Shown here in pieces: positions 7,316 to 15,140 of a DNA stretch of 38,834 nucleotides (the stretch's first letter is position 1; every line of letters starts with the position of its first letter). Source of the DNA: Paenibacillus sp. MZ04-78.2 (GTDB lineage: Bacteria > Bacillota > Bacilli > Paenibacillales > NBRC-103111). The notes beneath the pieces are model-generated. The model was not told the origin of the DNA. It saw only the letters and a program-made list of their open reading frames with translations, and did no database searches. The position numbers and the translations under genes were made by a program. The stretch covers positions 1 to 38,834 of the forward strand of contig NZ_JANAVJ010000045.1 of NCBI RefSeq assembly GCF_024213375.1, written 5' to 3'.

Positions 7316-8197
7316 ATGAAAAGATTGCTGACCTCGCAAGCGGTGCAGCAGACAGTCTTCGTCGGGCCTGCGCTGCTCGTTTATGCCATTGTCATGGTGC
7401 TGCCATTCCTGCTTGGCCTTTATTATTCGTTCTCCAACTGGAACGGTGTGTCCAGTCAGATTGACTGGGTCGGCTTGCAAAACTACCGAACGATTATTAC
7501 CGACGATCCGGATTTCGGCCGTGCGTTTTGGTTTACCGCCCGTTTCACCGTGGCTGTCGTCCTCATCAGCAATGGGCTCGGTTTCCTCATCGCCTATTTG
7601 CTGTCAAAGCCGCTGAAAACCCGCAATCTGCTGCGGACGATCTTCTTCATGCCGAACGTGCTCGGCGGCTTGCTGCTAGGCTTTATTTGGCAGTTCATCT
7701 TCACGCAAAGCTTTGCTTCGATGGGACGGGCAACCGGGCTTGGTTTTTTCAATTTATCCTGGCTGGGGACGGAGGCGACAGCATTCTGGGCGCTGGTGAT
7801 TGTTAGCGTCTGGCAGGGGGCCGGGTATCTGATGGTCATCTACATCGCGGGACTGACGAACGTGCCGAAGGATATGCTGGAAGCCGCCGCGATCGACGGG
7901 GCGACAAGCCTGCAAGCCTTGCGTCATATCGTACTGCCACTCATTATGCCGGCCGTTACCGTCTGTTTGTTCCTCAGCATCTCGTGGGCCTTTAAATCGT
8001 TCGACCTTAACTTTTCGTTGACTCAGGGCGGACCGTACAAATCCACCGAATCGATCGCCATGAACATTTATTTCGAAGCGTTCAAAAACAACCGCTACGG
8101 ATTGGGGACGGCCAAGGCATTTGTCTTTTTTGTCGTCGTCACCGTCATTACGATGATTCAGGTCACGATGACGAAGAAAAAGGAGGTCGAGATGTAA
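7316..8197 (+). CDS. Carbohydrate ABC transporter permease, MalF/UgpA type
   Basis: This 293-residue integral membrane protein has six predicted hydrophobic segments, starting with TVFVGPALLVYAIVMVLPF. The cytoplasmic EAA loop that docks the ATPase is visible as EAAAIDGATSLQALRHIVLP (about residues 187-206). It belongs to the family that imports oligosaccharides together with a MalG-type partner and a lipoprotein binding protein, both encoded next. The start has GGGAGGAACC at good spacing. No ATPase gene is present here; in Paenibacillaceae such importers usually share an MsmK-type ATPase encoded elsewhere. It is the first gene of an operon controlled from the cre-containing region. Confidence 0.9.
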   Translation: MKRLLTSQAVQQTVFVGPALLVYAIVMVLPFLLGLYYSFSNWNGVSSQIDWVGLQNYRTIITDDPDFGRAFWFTARFTVAVVLISNGLGFLIAYLLSKPLKTRNLLRTIFFMPNVLGGLLLGFIWQFIFTQSFASMGRATGLGFFNLSWLGTEATAFWALVIVSVWQGAGYLMVIYIAGLTNVPKDMLEAAAIDGATSLQALRHIVLPLIMPAVTVCLFLSISWAFKSFDLNFSLTQGGPYKSTESIAMNIYFEAFKNNRYGLGTAKAFVFFVVVTVITMIQVTMTKKKEVEM

Positions 8198-9030
8198 TGA
8201 AAGCCGAATCGTACGGACCGAAGTGGTTCACCGCCGAATTGATCATCCTGCTCGCAGCGCTATTGTTCCTCTCCCCTTTTTATTTTGTGCTTGCGAATTC
8301 GTTTAAAAGCTTTGCAGAGCTGTTGACGGACACCTCCGGGCTGCCGAAAAGCCTCAACTGGCACAACTACGAGCGTGCCTGGGAAGTGTTGAAATTTCCC
8401 CGCGCCTTGCGCAATTCGATGCTGATCACGGTGTTCAGCGATCTGTGCATAATCGTCGTCTCTTCCATGGCCGCTTACCGTTTGCTGCGCCGTCCGACCA
8501 AGGCGAACCGGATTTTGTTCTCCCTGTTCATCGCCGCGATGGTCGTGCCGTTTCAAGCGGTGATGATTCCGCTCGTGAAGGTCGGCAACTGGCTGCATTT
8601 TTTGAATAGTTTGCCTGGGATTGTTTTATGCTACACAGGACTCGGCGTTTCGTTCGCGATTTTCCTCTACCACGGATTTATGAAATCGATCCCGCTCGAA
8701 ATCGAAGAAGCGGCCGTGATGGACGGCTGCACGCCTTACGGCATTTTTTGGCGGATCGTCTTCCCGCTGCTGAAGCCGATGACCATTACCGTCGTCGTCC
8801 TGCAGAGCTTATGGATGTGGAACGATTTTCTGCTGCCGCTGCTTATTTTGCAAAAGCAGGAGCTCCAGACGATTCAATTGGCGACCAACTCGCTGTTCGG
8901 CCAATTCATGAAGCAGTGGGATTTGGCGCTTGCGGCCCTCGTGATGGGCATCGTCCCGATTCTCGTTTTCTTCCTCGTTTTGCAGCGGCATATTATTCAA
9001 GGCATTACCGCGGGCGCGGTCAAGGGATAG
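8197..9030 (+). CDS. Carbohydrate ABC transporter permease, MalG/UgpE type
   Basis: This 277-residue membrane protein is the second permease of the importer. Its EAA loop reads EEAAVMDGCTPYGIFWRIVFP (about 166-186), and its C-terminus (HIIQGITAGAVKG) is the usual ending for MalG-type permeases. The start codon overlaps the preceding stop codon (TAATG), so the two permeases are translationally coupled, and the GGAGGTCGAG site lies inside the upstream gene. The substrate is not predictable from sequence. The downstream isomerase and oxidoreductase suggest a sugar or sugar derivative such as an inositol-like compound. Confidence 0.9.
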   Translation: MKAESYGPKWFTAELIILLAALLFLSPFYFVLANSFKSFAELLTDTSGLPKSLNWHNYERAWEVLKFPRALRNSMLITVFSDLCIIVVSSMAAYRLLRRPTKANRILFSLFIAAMVVPFQAVMIPLVKVGNWLHFLNSLPGIVLCYTGLGVSFAIFLYHGFMKSIPLEIEEAAVMDGCTPYGIFWRIVFPLLKPMTITVVVLQSLWMWNDFLLPLLILQKQELQTIQLATNSLFGQFMKQWDLALAALVMGIVPILVFFLVLQRHIIQGITAGAVKG

Positions 9031-9148
9031 CAAAGAACGCAAATTTGTCCACCTAAACAGTCAATGCGATGAGTGTCGAAGCCGTGGAATCTGCCCTAAA
9101 ATGGGCTCATGTAGCACTACAACATTGATGAAGGGGGAGGCAGACAGG

Positions 9149-10441
9149 ATGAAAAAGTGGCTATCGGTTTTAGGTATCGCAGCGCTGACAGGCTCCGTAT
9201 TGAGCGGCTGCGGCGGCAAAGAAGAGGCGGGGAACGAGGCGGCGAAAGGGCAAGAGAAACCGACAGGCGTCGTAACGGTGAAAATTTTGAATTTCAAGGT
9301 GGAAATTGCCGAGCAATTCAACAAGCTGAAAGACGAATACGAAAAAACGCACCCCGGCGTCAAGCTGCAAATCGATACGCTGCTGGGCGGCGACGATTAT
9401 GCGACGCAGTTAAAAGCGCGGTTCGCTTCCGGCGAGATGCCGGATATTTTCAACAACGAGGGCTACCAGCAGATGGACGCGTGGGTCGAATACTTGGAAG
9501 ACCTCTCCGACCAGCCTTGGGTGAAGGACGAGATCCCGCTTGCCAAAGAGCCGACGACCCGGAACGGCAAAGTGTACGGCATGCCCGTCGGGCTGGAAGG
9601 AATCGGATTGCTGGTGAACAAGGACATGTTCGCGAAAGCGGGCATTACCGAGACTCCGAAGACATTGACTCAACTGGAAGAGGCATCCAAAAAACTTCAA
9701 GCCACCGGCAATCAGCCGTTCGTCAACCAATTCGACAACTGGTTTCCGCTCGGCTTCCACAGCGCGAATAACGCGTTTGCCAAGCAGCCGGACCCGAATG
9801 CGTTTATTAAAGGACTGAACGATGGCTCAGCCAAAATTGCCGGGAACGCCGTCTTCAAAGATTGGACGCATCTGCTCGACGTCATGATCAAATACGGCAA
9901 CAAAAACAGTCTGACAACCGATTATAACAGCGCTTCCACGCAATTCGCGACCGGCAAAGCGGCGATGAATCAGGGCGGGAACTGGCTCCAGCCCGTTATC
10001 GACAAGCTCAATCCGGGCATGAATGTCGGCATCATCCCGATGCCGATCAACGACGATCCGGCGATGAACGATAAATTGTTCGTCGGTCCGGCCAACAACT
10101 GGGTCATCTACAATAAATCCCCGGTCAAGAAGGAAGCGAAGGAGTTTTTGAACTGGCTCGTCTCCTCCGAATCCGGACAGAAATATTTGACCAAAGAGTT
10201 CAAATTCATCCCGGCGTTCTCGAACATCAAGACGAACCCAACCGATCTTGGTAGCATCGGCGCAGAAGTGCTGCAATATATCGAGCAAGGCAAAGTTCTC
10301 GGCTGGCACTGGGCGAAATATCCGGACGGAGCCGCGCAGGAATTCGGGGCGTCGATGCAGAGATATATCGCGGGCAAAATCAACGGCGATCAAATGCTAG
10401 GCGAGTTCCAGGCCGCCTGGGACAAAATGAAAAAGAAATAA
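9149..10441 (+). CDS. Sugar-binding lipoprotein of the ABC transporter (family 1 solute-binding protein)
   Basis: This is a 430-residue extracellular binding protein. The ATG at 9149 follows AAGGGGGAGG and gives a classic lipoprotein signal, MKKWLSVLGIAALTGSVLSGC, with the lipobox cysteine at residue 21; an upstream in-frame ATG at 9101 would spoil it. The mature part has the type 1 family features: KLKDEYEKTHPGVKLQ early, GKVYGMPVGLEGIGLLVNKD in the hinge region, and GKAAMNQGGNW later. It captures the sugar outside the cell and delivers it to the two permeases. Between the permease stop and this start lies a GCCC/GGGC hairpin (9093-9106), a plausible processing or stability element that lets this gene be expressed more strongly than the permeases. 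Confidence 0.9.
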   Translation: MKKWLSVLGIAALTGSVLSGCGGKEEAGNEAAKGQEKPTGVVTVKILNFKVEIAEQFNKLKDEYEKTHPGVKLQIDTLLGGDDYATQLKARFASGEMPDIFNNEGYQQMDAWVEYLEDLSDQPWVKDEIPLAKEPTTRNGKVYGMPVGLEGIGLLVNKDMFAKAGITETPKTLTQLEEASKKLQATGNQPFVNQFDNWFPLGFHSANNAFAKQPDPNAFIKGLNDGSAKIAGNAVFKDWTHLLDVMIKYGNKNSLTTDYNSASTQFATGKAAMNQGGNWLQPVIDKLNPGMNVGIIPMPINDDPAMNDKLFVGPANNWVIYNKSPVKKEAKEFLNWLVSSESGQKYLTKEFKFIPAFSNIKTNPTDLGSIGAEVLQYIEQGKVLGWHWAKYPDGAAQEFGASMQRYIAGKINGDQMLGEFQAAWDKMKKK

Positions 10442-10471
10442 TTCAACCATCATTCAGGAGGGTGTAAAATC

Positions 10472-11302
10472 ATGAGCTTACAATTCGGACTTCAACTTTA
10501 CTCCGTGAGAGACGAACTGGAAAAGGATTATTGGGGCACGCTGGAGAAGCTGGCGGAAATCGGCTATCGCAACCTGGAAATCGCCAATCACAATGCGGAG
10601 GACGGTCTGGAGCCGAACGCCACGGAGCTGCGCAAACGGTTGGACGCGCTGGGCATGAAGGTCGTTTCCAGCCACATCAGCCCGCTCGACCGGTACGAAG
10701 AGATCATCGCTTATAATCAAGAGCTCAGCTGTACCGCCATCGCCTTGAGCATCGCCTTCTTCAAAAACAAGCAGGAAGTGCTTGAGTGCTGCCAGCTGCT
10801 AAACCGGCATGGCGAAGCCTACAAAAAGGGTGGATTGGATTTTTATTATCATAACCATTTTCAGGAATTCCAACAATTCGACGGACAATACGTGCTCGAC
10901 ATTATTCTTGAAAACACGGACAAGGATCTCGTCAAAATCGAATTCGACACGTACTGGGCCATCCGAGGCGGCGTCGATCCGATTGCCTACCTGCAAAAGC
11001 TTGGAGACCGCTGCGACCTGGTCCATCAGAAAGATTTGCCGGCCAGCGCCAGCCCGGTTAATTTGCTGAAAGTTCTCGGCGAAGATTCAGACATCTCCTT
11101 CGAGCGGTTCCTTACGCTGCACCAAGCCGATCAATTTGCGGAAGTCGGCGAAGGCACGCTGAACATCGAAGAAATCCTGAACACGGTGAAACAGATCGGC
11201 GCAGCGAAATACGTTTTCGTCGAGCAGGATTTGACGACCCGCAATCAATTGGAGAGCGTCGCCATCAGCTACCGGAACATCTCCAAGTTGTTCAAGGCGT
11301 AA
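10472..11302 (+). CDS. Sugar phosphate isomerase/epimerase (TIM barrel, IolE/IolI-like)
   Basis: This 276-residue xylose-isomerase-like TIM barrel opens with LQFGLQLYSVRDELEKDYWG, typical of this family. Probable divalent-metal ligands are visible in the barrel: YHNHFQEF (about 127-134), KIEFDTYW (about 154-161), DLVHQKDLP near 190, and a late glutamate in FVEQD (about 250). Members isomerise or epimerise sugars, keto-sugars or inositol intermediates in the cytoplasm. It follows the binding-protein gene by 30 bp with the site AGGAGGGTG and precedes an Idh-type dehydrogenase, a pair common in inositol-like or rare-sugar catabolism. The exact substrate is unknown. Confidence 0.85.
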   Translation: MSLQFGLQLYSVRDELEKDYWGTLEKLAEIGYRNLEIANHNAEDGLEPNATELRKRLDALGMKVVSSHISPLDRYEEIIAYNQELSCTAIALSIAFFKNKQEVLECCQLLNRHGEAYKKGGLDFYYHNHFQEFQQFDGQYVLDIILENTDKDLVKIEFDTYWAIRGGVDPIAYLQKLGDRCDLVHQKDLPASASPVNLLKVLGEDSDISFERFLTLHQADQFAEVGEGTLNIEEILNTVKQIGAAKYVFVEQDLTTRNQLESVAISYRNISKLFKA

Positions 11303-11334
11303 GGCCCAAGATTCGAGGTTCGGGAGGAATCAGC

Positions 11335-12438
11335 GTGAGAAAAGTAAAAGTAGGCATGATCGGCTCCGGTAACATTAGCCCGATTTATTTTGAAGCAGGG
11401 AAAAAGTTCGATATTCTGGATATCGTCGCATGCTCTGACCTGGACTTGGACAGGGCGAGAGCAAGAGCGGAACAATTCGGCGTTCCGAAAGCCTGCACGG
11501 TTGACGAGCTGCTTGCCGACCCGGAGATCGAAATCGTAATCAACCTGACGATTCCAGCCGCGCATGCGGAGATTCATCTTCGGGCGCTCGAAGCGGGAAA
11601 ACATACGTACGGGGAAAAGCCGCTCGCGATCCGCTTGGAAGACGGTCAAGCCATACTGGCTGCGGCTAAACGGAAAAATCGGCTGGTCGGTTCGGCGCCC
11701 GATACGTTCCTGGGCGGGGGCATTCAAACCTGCCGCAAGCTGATCGATGACGGCTGGATCGGCAAGCCGATCGCGGCCACGGCCTTTATGATGGGCTCCG
11801 GGCCCGAAAGCTGGCATCCGAATCCGGGATTTCTATACCAAGTCGGCGCGGGGCCGATGTTCGACATGGGACCTTATTATTTAACGGCGCTCATTCACCT
11901 CATCGGTCCGGTCCGCCGCGTATCCGGTTCGGCGCAAACGACCTATCCGGAAAGAACGATTACGAACGACATCGACTACGGCAAAAAAATTCCGGTCGAG
12001 GTCCCGACGCATATTGCGGGAACACTCGATTTCGAGAATGGCGCGGTAGGCACGATCATTACGAGCGTAGATATCTGGGGGACGAAGCTGCCGCACATCG
12101 AGATTTACGGCTCGACCGGCACACTGATAGTCCCGGACCCCAATACGTTCGGCGGTCCGGTCTATATCAAACGGCATAATCAAACGGATTTTATGGAAAT
12201 CCCGTTGACGCACGGGTTCACGGAAAACAGCCGGGGGCTGGGCGTCATGGATATGGCTTATGCGTTGATTAACGGAAGAGATCACCGCGCCAACGGCGAT
12301 CTGGCCTATCATGTGCTGGAATTGATGCACGGCTTCCACTTGTCCTCCGAAAGGGGCGAGCATTACCATGTCGCAAGCAGCTGTAAGCAACCGGCTGCAT
12401 TGCCGACCGATCTGCCGAAAAATGCGCTGAACGGCTGA
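11335..12438 (+). CDS. Gfo/Idh/MocA-family oxidoreductase
   Basis: This 367-residue protein has an N-terminal Rossmann fold for NAD(P): VGMIGSGNISPIYFEA, then ACSDLDLDRARARAEQFGVP. The family signature EKPLA follows at about residue 98. The C-terminal substrate domain contains GGGIQTCRKLIDDGWIGKP and the active-site region GPMFDMGPYYLTALIHLIGP, with the conserved Asp and His. It oxidises or reduces a sugar or inositol-type substrate. Translation starts at GTG after GGGAGGAATCAGC, 32 bp behind the isomerase gene, so it is the last gene of the sugar operon. A strong hairpin terminator follows about 100 bp downstream. Confidence 0.88.
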   Translation: MRKVKVGMIGSGNISPIYFEAGKKFDILDIVACSDLDLDRARARAEQFGVPKACTVDELLADPEIEIVINLTIPAAHAEIHLRALEAGKHTYGEKPLAIRLEDGQAILAAAKRKNRLVGSAPDTFLGGGIQTCRKLIDDGWIGKPIAATAFMMGSGPESWHPNPGFLYQVGAGPMFDMGPYYLTALIHLIGPVRRVSGSAQTTYPERTITNDIDYGKKIPVEVPTHIAGTLDFENGAVGTIITSVDIWGTKLPHIEIYGSTGTLIVPDPNTFGGPVYIKRHNQTDFMEIPLTHGFTENSRGLGVMDMAYALINGRDHRANGDLAYHVLELMHGFHLSSERGEHYHVASSCKQPAALPTDLPKNALNG

Positions 12439-12542
12439 GCTTCCTGCTTGGCTCGTGCAGCTGGGTACCGATTTTGCCGGCTTGGCTCGCCTTTGCCAAA
12501 CCGATCTCGGTATTGCAATGGAGGGGGGCGGCTGCAAAACAA

Positions 12543-12590
12543 AATCCGGCAGGGCTTGGCAGCTAAGGCCTTCCTGCCGGATTGTTTCAT
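12543..12590. terminator. Bidirectional terminator between convergent operons
   Basis: A perfect 11-bp stem (AATCCGGCAGG with CCTGCCGGATT, 12543-12553 and 12573-12583) is followed by GTTTCATT on the plus strand and preceded by AAAA on the other side. It separates the plus-strand sugar operon from the minus-strand slipin gene. Confidence 0.7.
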
Positions 12591-12643
12591 TGCTCCGACA
12601 TTATATGAGGGCCGCCGAGGCGACCCGCTGATAAACCTATCGA

Positions 12644-13759
12644 TTATGCTTTTTCTGCGCTCTTGTCCCCCAGCAGCGAATTCAGCTGTTCCAGCAGGTT
12701 GCCGCCGCCGGTGAGCGAGATCGTGCCGATCTTCTCGCAGATTTTCTCCAGGAACTCCAGCTCCTTCAACCGATACAGCGTCTGGTTCTCGTCCATCAGC
12801 TTCGCGGTATTGAGCAGGCTGCGCGTCGATGCCGTTTCCTCGCGGCGGGTGATCAGGTTGGCTTGAGCCTTCTTCTCGGCAAGGAGCACCGTGTTCAAGA
12901 TGTCCTTGATATCGCCGGGCAGGATAATATCCTTCAAGCCGGCCGATACGAAGGCGACACCGTAATCCTGGCTCTTCTCGTTCAACCGGGACAACACAAA
13001 CGCCGCGATTTCCTGCTTCATTTTCAGCAGATCGTCCAGCTTCAAGGTACCAATGTACTCGCGCAAAATGAGCTGCAACTGGATATACATCTGATCCTCG
13101 AACGATTTGATCTCCAGAGCGCGCAGAGGGTTCACGATTTTGTACTGGCAGACGAAATTGAGCCGCAAGGTCACTTTGTCCTCGGTCATCATCTCCTGTC
13201 CGGTCATGTCCATTTGCTGCTGGCGCAGGTCAACGGTCTTCACGGTGACGGCAGTAGGCCCTTTCCAGAAATAATATTTGCCGGGCTTGAGCTCTTTTTG
13301 CATCACATGGTTATAGAACAGCATACCCGATTCATAGCTGTTCACCTCGAACGTCTGGCAATACCCCATCAGCTTGGGCCGGACCGCCAGATCGACCTCC
13401 GCAGGCAGCTCAGGCTGGCGAATATCCACCCGGACATAGGCGTGCTTCTTCAGCATGTTCCAGAACACATATCTTCCGGCCGTCAGCAGTGCGGCGAATT
13501 TGCCGTCCTCGTAATGCAGCACATATTCGTGGTCCTGCACTTCGATGACATCCAGCTCCCGCAAGAGCTGGTCATCGTGCAGGAACAGTTGCAAGTCTTT
13601 CCCCTCCACCGCAAAAGGCTTCGTAATATCCAGAATCACGACCGTCTCGTCGGAAAAAGGCGAGAGGCGGTACGTGCCGGGCTGCAAATATTTATCGTAG
13701 CTTCCTTTACGGAACAGCAAGCCACGCTCGTCGGTTTGAATCGTTACCTTTTTAAACAT
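12644..13759 (-). CDS. Slipin-type SPFH/band-7 family protein
   Basis: This is a 371-residue SPFH/band-7 protein. The N-terminal part has RGLLFRKGSYDKYLQPGTYRLSPFSDE, then a region (about 150-290) with DKVTLRLNFVCQYKIVNPLRALE and YVGTLKLDDLLKMK-like features typical of slipins. A coiled-coil tail follows (LAEKKAQANLITRREETAS). No clear membrane hairpin is seen at the N-terminus, unlike eukaryotic stomatins. In several bacteria slipins are encoded with RNA repair genes (RtcB, Ro60, Y RNA). Here Pnkp and Hen1 lie upstream on the same strand, with a structured noncoding region in between. The start has GAAGGAGGATTTACC, an excellent site. A scaffold or chaperone role in RNA repair at the membrane is an inference. 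Confidence 0.8.
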   Translation of the reverse strand: MFKKVTIQTDERGLLFRKGSYDKYLQPGTYRLSPFSDETVVILDITKPFAVEGKDLQLFLHDDQLLRELDVIEVQDHEYVLHYEDGKFAALLTAGRYVFWNMLKKHAYVRVDIRQPELPAEVDLAVRPKLMGYCQTFEVNSYESGMLFYNHVMQKELKPGKYYFWKGPTAVTVKTVDLRQQQMDMTGQEMMTEDKVTLRLNFVCQYKIVNPLRALEIKSFEDQMYIQLQLILREYIGTLKLDDLLKMKQEIAAFVLSRLNEKSQDYGVAFVSAGLKDIILPGDIKDILNTVLLAEKKAQANLITRREETASTRSLLNTAKLMDENQTLYRLKELEFLEKICEKIGTISLTGGGNLLEQLNSLLGDKSAEKA

Positions 13760-14103
13760 GGTAAATCCTCCTTCAACAGCTCATCGCTAAGCTGCCTTTC
13801 ATGGGTTGGTGACCTGCGAAAGGAACCCTCCTGCGCCCCTGACGGAATCCCGCTTAAGAACGAAGGAGCCGGAGCTTCCGGCCTCGAAGCTGACGAACTT
13901 CGGATCGGCTCCATTGCAGCCGTTCTCCCGTTCGCTTTCTCCTTAGCGGTCGCGCCGGTTTCTCCGTCCGGTATCCGCGGATTGCAAAGCCCGGACGCAG
14001 TGTACTGTGGAAGCCACTGAGGATTCCTTTTAAGGTCACAGCATGTCATTTTCGCTCGATTTTCATTCGAGTGCTCCCCACGGAGCGTAATCGTCCCACA
14101 CGA

Positions 14104-14122
14104 TTTGGGATTCGAACCCAAA
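14104..14122 (-). ncRNA. T-arm-like hairpin 2
   Basis: On the minus strand TTTGGG-TTCGAAT-CCCAAA makes a six-pair stem with a seven-base loop carrying the TTCGA of tRNA T-loops. No matching anticodon arm or acceptor stem could be set around it with confidence. Confidence 0.5.
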
Positions 14123-14378
14123 ATAAATGGCAGGTTTATGCCGGACCGGCCATACAGGATACCGGCGCATAGGATGCGCGGGCACTGCGGGACTGTAGGA
14201 AATCCCAGCCTTGGTACGCCTTCCGTACATCAACCTAAATGTATGATAGAGCGTCTCAGACGCGTATCACCGTTAGTTCCCCATTCCCACCCTCGCCGCT
14301 TTGTCTGAACCAGCACCGGGTCGTTACAATCACAAGAATTGGTACTCTTGTAAGATGTTCTGGGCTTCAATCGTTAAT

Positions 14379-14490
14379 GCAGGAATCGAACCTGCGGACA
14401 TGGCCCCTCACATCCACCAAGGAGTCCAACTTGCCCAGTTGGCGGGTGGTGCTCGCCTTCAGACAAAAGGCTACCAACTAACTCGGATAT
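14379..14490 (-). ncRNA. tRNA-like module 1 (D-loop, anticodon-like arm, long variable arm, T-arm)
   Basis: Starting right after the true end of the DIP1984 frame, the minus strand reads in tRNA order: a D-loop-like AGTTGGTAG (about 14473-14481); an anticodon-like arm GCCTT-TTGTCTG-AAGGC (14455-14471); a long arm with CCACC/GGTGG enclosing CCAAC-tgggcaa-GTTGG; and the T-arm GCAGG-TTCGATT-CCTGC (14379-14395). The seven bases after the T-stem (ATTAACG) pair poorly with the 5' side, and position 37 would be a pyrimidine, so this is not a normal tRNA. It resembles the tRNA-mimicking domain described for bacterial Y RNAs, but no Ro60 gene lies in this window. Confidence 0.45.
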
Positions 14491-14497
14491 TCGTTGC

Positions 14498-14953
14498 TTA
14501 CAGCAGGTCGGTTTTCCAGTTCATTTCCTGAATGCCCATATCCAGCTCCCGGTAAGCTTTCGAATACTGGTCGACCTGCTTTTACAACTCGGCAATATGG
14601 ACCTTCGGAATGAATTTCACTTCCGATCTGCTGTAGCGATCCTGCTTCACGGCCGCGGCATTGATGACCTCTTGGATCATCGTTCGACGCATCGCCAGAA
14701 TATCACGCTTAGCCAAAGCATCGGCAAGTGTAATCCTGTCGTGCAGCACGGTTTGAGCGTTCGTCCGGTTGAACGCGATCATCAAGGACTCCAGCTCTTG
14801 CAGCGTATCGTTCAATTCTTGGAACAACTCCTTCGGTTCCTCCGGCGGATGCTCTCCTTCCTGCACCTTGGCACTACGGTTCAGGCGGACTTTCAATTGT
14901 TCGATGCGCTTTTGGCAATCGGCTCTATTCATTAAAGCTTCAGCTAATTTCAT
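14498..14953 (-). pseudogene. DIP1984-family protein gene with one in-frame stop
   Basis: The start is the ATG at 14953 after AAAGGTGATAACA. The frame reads MKLAEALMNRADCQKRIEQL, a middle part with NRTNAQTVL, and the family end block RYSRSEVKFIPKVHIAEL. A TAA follows (14582-14584) where the family continues with a glutamine. Past it the same frame goes on with KQVDQYSKAYRELDMGIQE and NWKTDLL and ends at a TAA at 14498-14500, giving the normal family length of about 151 residues. So a single C-to-T change truncates the last 28 residues or so. DIP1984 proteins are small, helical and of unknown function. It may be a recent mutation, a sequencing error, or a stop that is read through. The tRNA-like module begins a few bases after the second stop. 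Confidence 0.8.
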
Positions 14954-15081
14954 TGTTATCACCTTTAGCTATTGAATTTTCATCTTTGATTGGCAACGCC
15001 TTATGTATCTTATCTTCGCTGATTTGCACCGAAACGAAAATGGCGAAAGTATTACGACGAGTGGGAAGTTTTTCATGAAAC

Positions 15082-15113
15082 AAAAAAAAGACCGGAGATA
15101 CAGCTCCGATCTT
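15082..15113 (-). terminator. Terminator after Rpn copy A
   Basis: On the minus strand AAGATCGGAG pairs with CTCCGGTCTT and is followed by a run of eight T. Each of the three Rpn genes has its own version of this hairpin. Confidence 0.8.
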
Positions 15114-15140
15114 GTCATCTAGGGCAACAAATTCGGGATT

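Larger units (their letters stand above)
13760..14497 (-). ncRNA. Structured noncoding region with tRNA-like T-arms between DIP1984 and slipin genes
   Basis: These 738 bp hold no convincing coding frame on the minus strand but many hairpins. Read on the minus strand there are two perfect T-arm mimics (stem of five or more, seven-base TTCGA-type loop) at 14379-14395 and 14104-14122. Other strong hairpins include GCGCAT-cct-ATGCGC (near 14167-14181), GCGTC-tga-GACGC (near 14249-14261), TACAT/ATGTA around TTAGGTTG (near 14226-14243), GGGA/TCCC (near 14190-14207) and GCCGG/CCGGC (near 13872-13892). The part next to the slipin start (13780-13850) also has GGGTT/AACCC. The region could be one large RNA or several Y-RNA-like species. 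I could not close a normal acceptor stem, so it is not called as tRNA genes. Confidence 0.5.

Noticed and set aside
12863..14020. Plus-strand open frame of 385 codons
   Set aside because: Antisense to the slipin gene over most of its length, low-complexity His/Gln/Leu composition typical of a shadow frame, no ribosome site.
14379..14490. A standard tRNA gene (Asp GTC or Ala GGC anticodon)
   Set aside because: The T-arm is perfect but the acceptor stem does not pair, the D-stem is poor and position 33 or 37 is wrong in either reading.
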